From NCBI RefSeq assembly GCF_000182645.1, contig NZ_ACQA01000003.1:1-64000 (forward strand): a stretch of 64,000 bases of DNA. The letters are read 5' to 3'. Below the pieces are notes generated by a model that ran no database searches, had not been told where the DNA came from, and worked only from the letters and a program-made list of their open reading frames with translations. This DNA is from Brucella intermedia LMG 3301. Lineage in GTDB: Bacteria > Pseudomonadota > Alphaproteobacteria > Rhizobiales > Rhizobiaceae. Below are positions 62,214 to 64,000 of the stretch, in pieces. Both the position numbers and the translations under genes were made by a program. The first letter of the stretch is position 1. Every line of letters begins with the position of its first letter.

Positions 62214-64000
62214 ATGGAACATAACTTGAAACGCATCAAGATTGGCCTGGTTTGTCTCTTCCTGGCAGGTATTTTGCCCGCGCAGGCTCTCGAAGTCGGT
62301 TCGCCGGCCATTCTGAAGCCATCGCCGGAGCAGGTTCAAGCCGCTCATCTCACGGCAGAATTTCTCACGCGTTTCCATTATCGGCCCATCCCGCTGGATG
62401 ACGCCTTGTCGGTCCGGATCATGAACCGGTTCATCGATTCACTGGACCCGGACAGGCTCATCTTTCTGCAGGCGGATGTCGACAAGTTCCTGACCGGCAG
62501 CAAGGAAATCGATGACGCCATCGACCGCCAGGACCTGACCATCCCCTTTTCCATTTTCAACGTCTATCAGATGCGCATCATCGAGCGCATGACGTTTGCG
62601 CGTGGCCTGCTCAAGCAGAATTTCGATTTCAGCAAGCAGGAAGAATTCTCCATCGTGCGCGACAAGGAACCCTGGCCGCGTTCGAACGCGGAAAGCGACG
62701 ATCTATGGCGCAAGCGCGTCAAGAACGACTGGCTGCGTCTGAAGCTCGTCGGCAAGGATGATGCAACTATTCGCAAGACGCTCGACAAGCGTTACGAGAA
62801 CTCCATCGAGCGCACGTATAAATACAAGAGCGACGATGCCTTTCAGTCATTCATGGCTGCCTATACAACATCGGTTGATCCGCACACCGATTATTTCGGC
62901 GTCAAGGCTTCGGCCGAATTTGATATTTCCATGAAGTTGTCGCTGGTTGGCATCGGTGCGGTGCTTCAGGAAAGAGACGACTATACGACGATCCGCGAGC
63001 TTGTTGCGGGCGGCCCGGCGCAGTCGTCGGGCAAGCTTGCCGTGGGCGACCGTATAATCGGCGTCGGTCAGGGCAAAGACGGTCCGATCAAAGAAGTAAT
63101 CGGAATGCGTCTCGACGAAGTTGTGCAGATGATCCGCGGCGACAAGGGGTCGGTCGTGCGCCTCGATATCCTGCCGGCAGATGCCGGCGCCGATGGCAAG
63201 CATCATGTCATCACGCTGGTTCGTGACAAGATCAGTCTCGACAAACAGGCCGCCAAGAAGACGATCCTTCCCGTAAAGGACGGAGACGTTACCCGCAAGA
63301 TCGGGGTGATTACGCTCCCGGCATTCTACGAAGATATTCAAGCGCGGCGGAAGGGCGACAAGAACTACAAAAGCGCCAGCCGCGATGTCGCCAAGCTGAT
63401 CGCCGAGTTGAAGCAGGATAAGGTTGACGGCGTTCTGGTCGATCTGCGCAACAATGGCGGCGGTTCGCTGAGCGAGGCGATTGATCTGACAGGTCTGTTC
63501 GTCGGCAAGGGGCCAGTGGTCCAGCAACGCAATGCAAACGGCGAAGTCAAGGTTGAAAGCGATAATCTTCCGACGCCAGCCTGGAAGGGGCCGTTGGGCG
63601 TGCTCATCAATCGCGGCTCTGCTTCCGCCTCGGAAATTTTCGCGGCGGCAATTCAGGATTACGGCCGGGGCGTGGTCATAGGCGAGCCAAGTTTCGGTAA
63701 GGGAACCGTGCAGACCGTGGTCGACCTCGATGAAGTGGCCAACAATCCCAAACCTGAATATGGCGAGCTTAAATTTACGGTCGCCCAGTTCTTCCGTGTC
63801 GACGGTGGAACGACGCAGTTGCGCGGCGTGACGCCCGATATCAGCCTGCCGGGCCTCTTCGATCTGAAGCTTGTCGGTGAATCGAGCTTCGACAATGCTT
63901 TGCCGTGGTCTCAGGTTTCAGCGGCGAAATACAAAGCCTCTGATGACATAAAAGCGTTGCTGCCAAAGCTGCAAAATCTGCACGACGAGCGCGTGCAGAA
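62214..64000 (+). CDS. prc: tail-specific/carboxy-terminal processing protease, S41A (partial)
   Basis: The first 595 codons of a Prc-type periplasmic protease, cut by the window end. It has a signal peptide (MEHNLKRIKIGLVCLFLAG to PAQAL), an N-terminal helical domain, a PDZ domain (about 245-330, VGIGAVLQERDDYTTIREL, AVGDRIIGVGQ), and the S41 core with DLRNNGGGSLSEA, Ser in RGSASASEIFAAA and Lys in SFGKGTVQ. ATG at 62214 is chosen; a TTG four codons on is possible. It likely degrades or trims periplasmic proteins. Confidence 0.93.
   Translation, partial: MEHNLKRIKIGLVCLFLAGILPAQALEVGSPAILKPSPEQVQAAHLTAEFLTRFHYRPIPLDDALSVRIMNRFIDSLDPDRLIFLQADVDKFLTGSKEIDDAIDRQDLTIPFSIFNVYQMRIIERMTFARGLLKQNFDFSKQEEFSIVRDKEPWPRSNAESDDLWRKRVKNDWLRLKLVGKDDATIRKTLDKRYENSIERTYKYKSDDAFQSFMAAYTTSVDPHTDYFGVKASAEFDISMKLSLVGIGAVLQERDDYTTIRELVAGGPAQSSGKLAVGDRIIGVGQGKDGPIKEVIGMRLDEVVQMIRGDKGSVVRLDILPADAGADGKHHVITLVRDKISLDKQAAKKTILPVKDGDVTRKIGVITLPAFYEDIQARRKGDKNYKSASRDVAKLIAELKQDKVDGVLVDLRNNGGGSLSEAIDLTGLFVGKGPVVQQRNANGEVKVESDNLPTPAWKGPLGVLINRGSASASEIFAAAIQDYGRGVVIGEPSFGKGTVQTVVDLDEVANNPKPEYGELKFTVAQFFRVDGGTTQLRGVTPDISLPGLFDLKLVGESSFDNALPWSQVSAAKYKASDDIKALLPKLQNLHDERVQ

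Overview
The window looks like a chromosomal segment of an alphaproteobacterium of the Brucella/Ochrobactrum group (Rhizobiales). Support comes from the 23S-5S-tRNA-fMet order at the left end, a type II glutamine synthetase, a glpSTPQUV glycerol importer, a DXR-like (DRL) oxidoreductase of the type known from Brucella abortus, and dispersed palindromic intergenic repeats. No phage, IS element or CRISPR array was seen.

Left part (1-18 kb): the 3' end of an rRNA operon with its terminator; a GNAT acetyltransferase diverging from an AraC regulator; TetR with a divergent DHA2 exporter and a methyltransferase; LysR with a divergent DHA1 exporter; AraC with a divergent phytanoyl-CoA-dioxygenase-like enzyme; an ackA-xfp phosphoketolase operon; small stress and unknown proteins; a tyrosine phosphatase; and a Pit phosphate transporter preceded by a Pho-box-like site.

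Middle part (18-47 kb): glnII with a near-perfect sigma-54 promoter, then a run of import and catabolism units. These are a polyamine-type ABC transporter with an aldolase, a frameshifted nitrilase-fold amidase and an RraA-like protein; a CUT2 sugar ABC transporter facing a secreted nucleoside hydrolase; the glycerol-type ABC operon glpSTPQUV; an M24 peptidase; and a dipeptide/nickel-type ABC transporter. Two very small membrane proteins and two orphan terminators (possible small RNAs) lie between them.

Right part (47-61.4 kb) is the most unusual region. A galactitol-type PTS (IIA, IIB and a frameshifted IIC) diverges from an operon encoding a DRL-type oxidoreductase and an acetoin-dehydrogenase-like E1alpha/E1beta/E2. 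Next come a SorC-type regulator, an unknown gene, and a second complete PTS of glucitol type (GutM, IIC, IIBC, IIA) with its own HPr-enzyme I fusion. The same 10-base sequence, GAACATTTGT, sits in all three promoter regions. I infer that the locus takes up 2-C-methyl-D-erythritol and/or 1-deoxy-D-xylulose as phosphates, oxidises MEP to DXP with the DRL enzyme, and cleaves DXP to acetyl-CoA and glyceraldehyde 3-phosphate with the acetoin-dehydrogenase-like complex. That would be the methylerythritol phosphate pathway run in reverse as catabolism.

The window ends with an unknown gene and the start of a tail-specific protease. Four genuine-looking reading-frame breaks in three genes all fall in or next to short homopolymers, so sequencing error must be weighed against gene decay.
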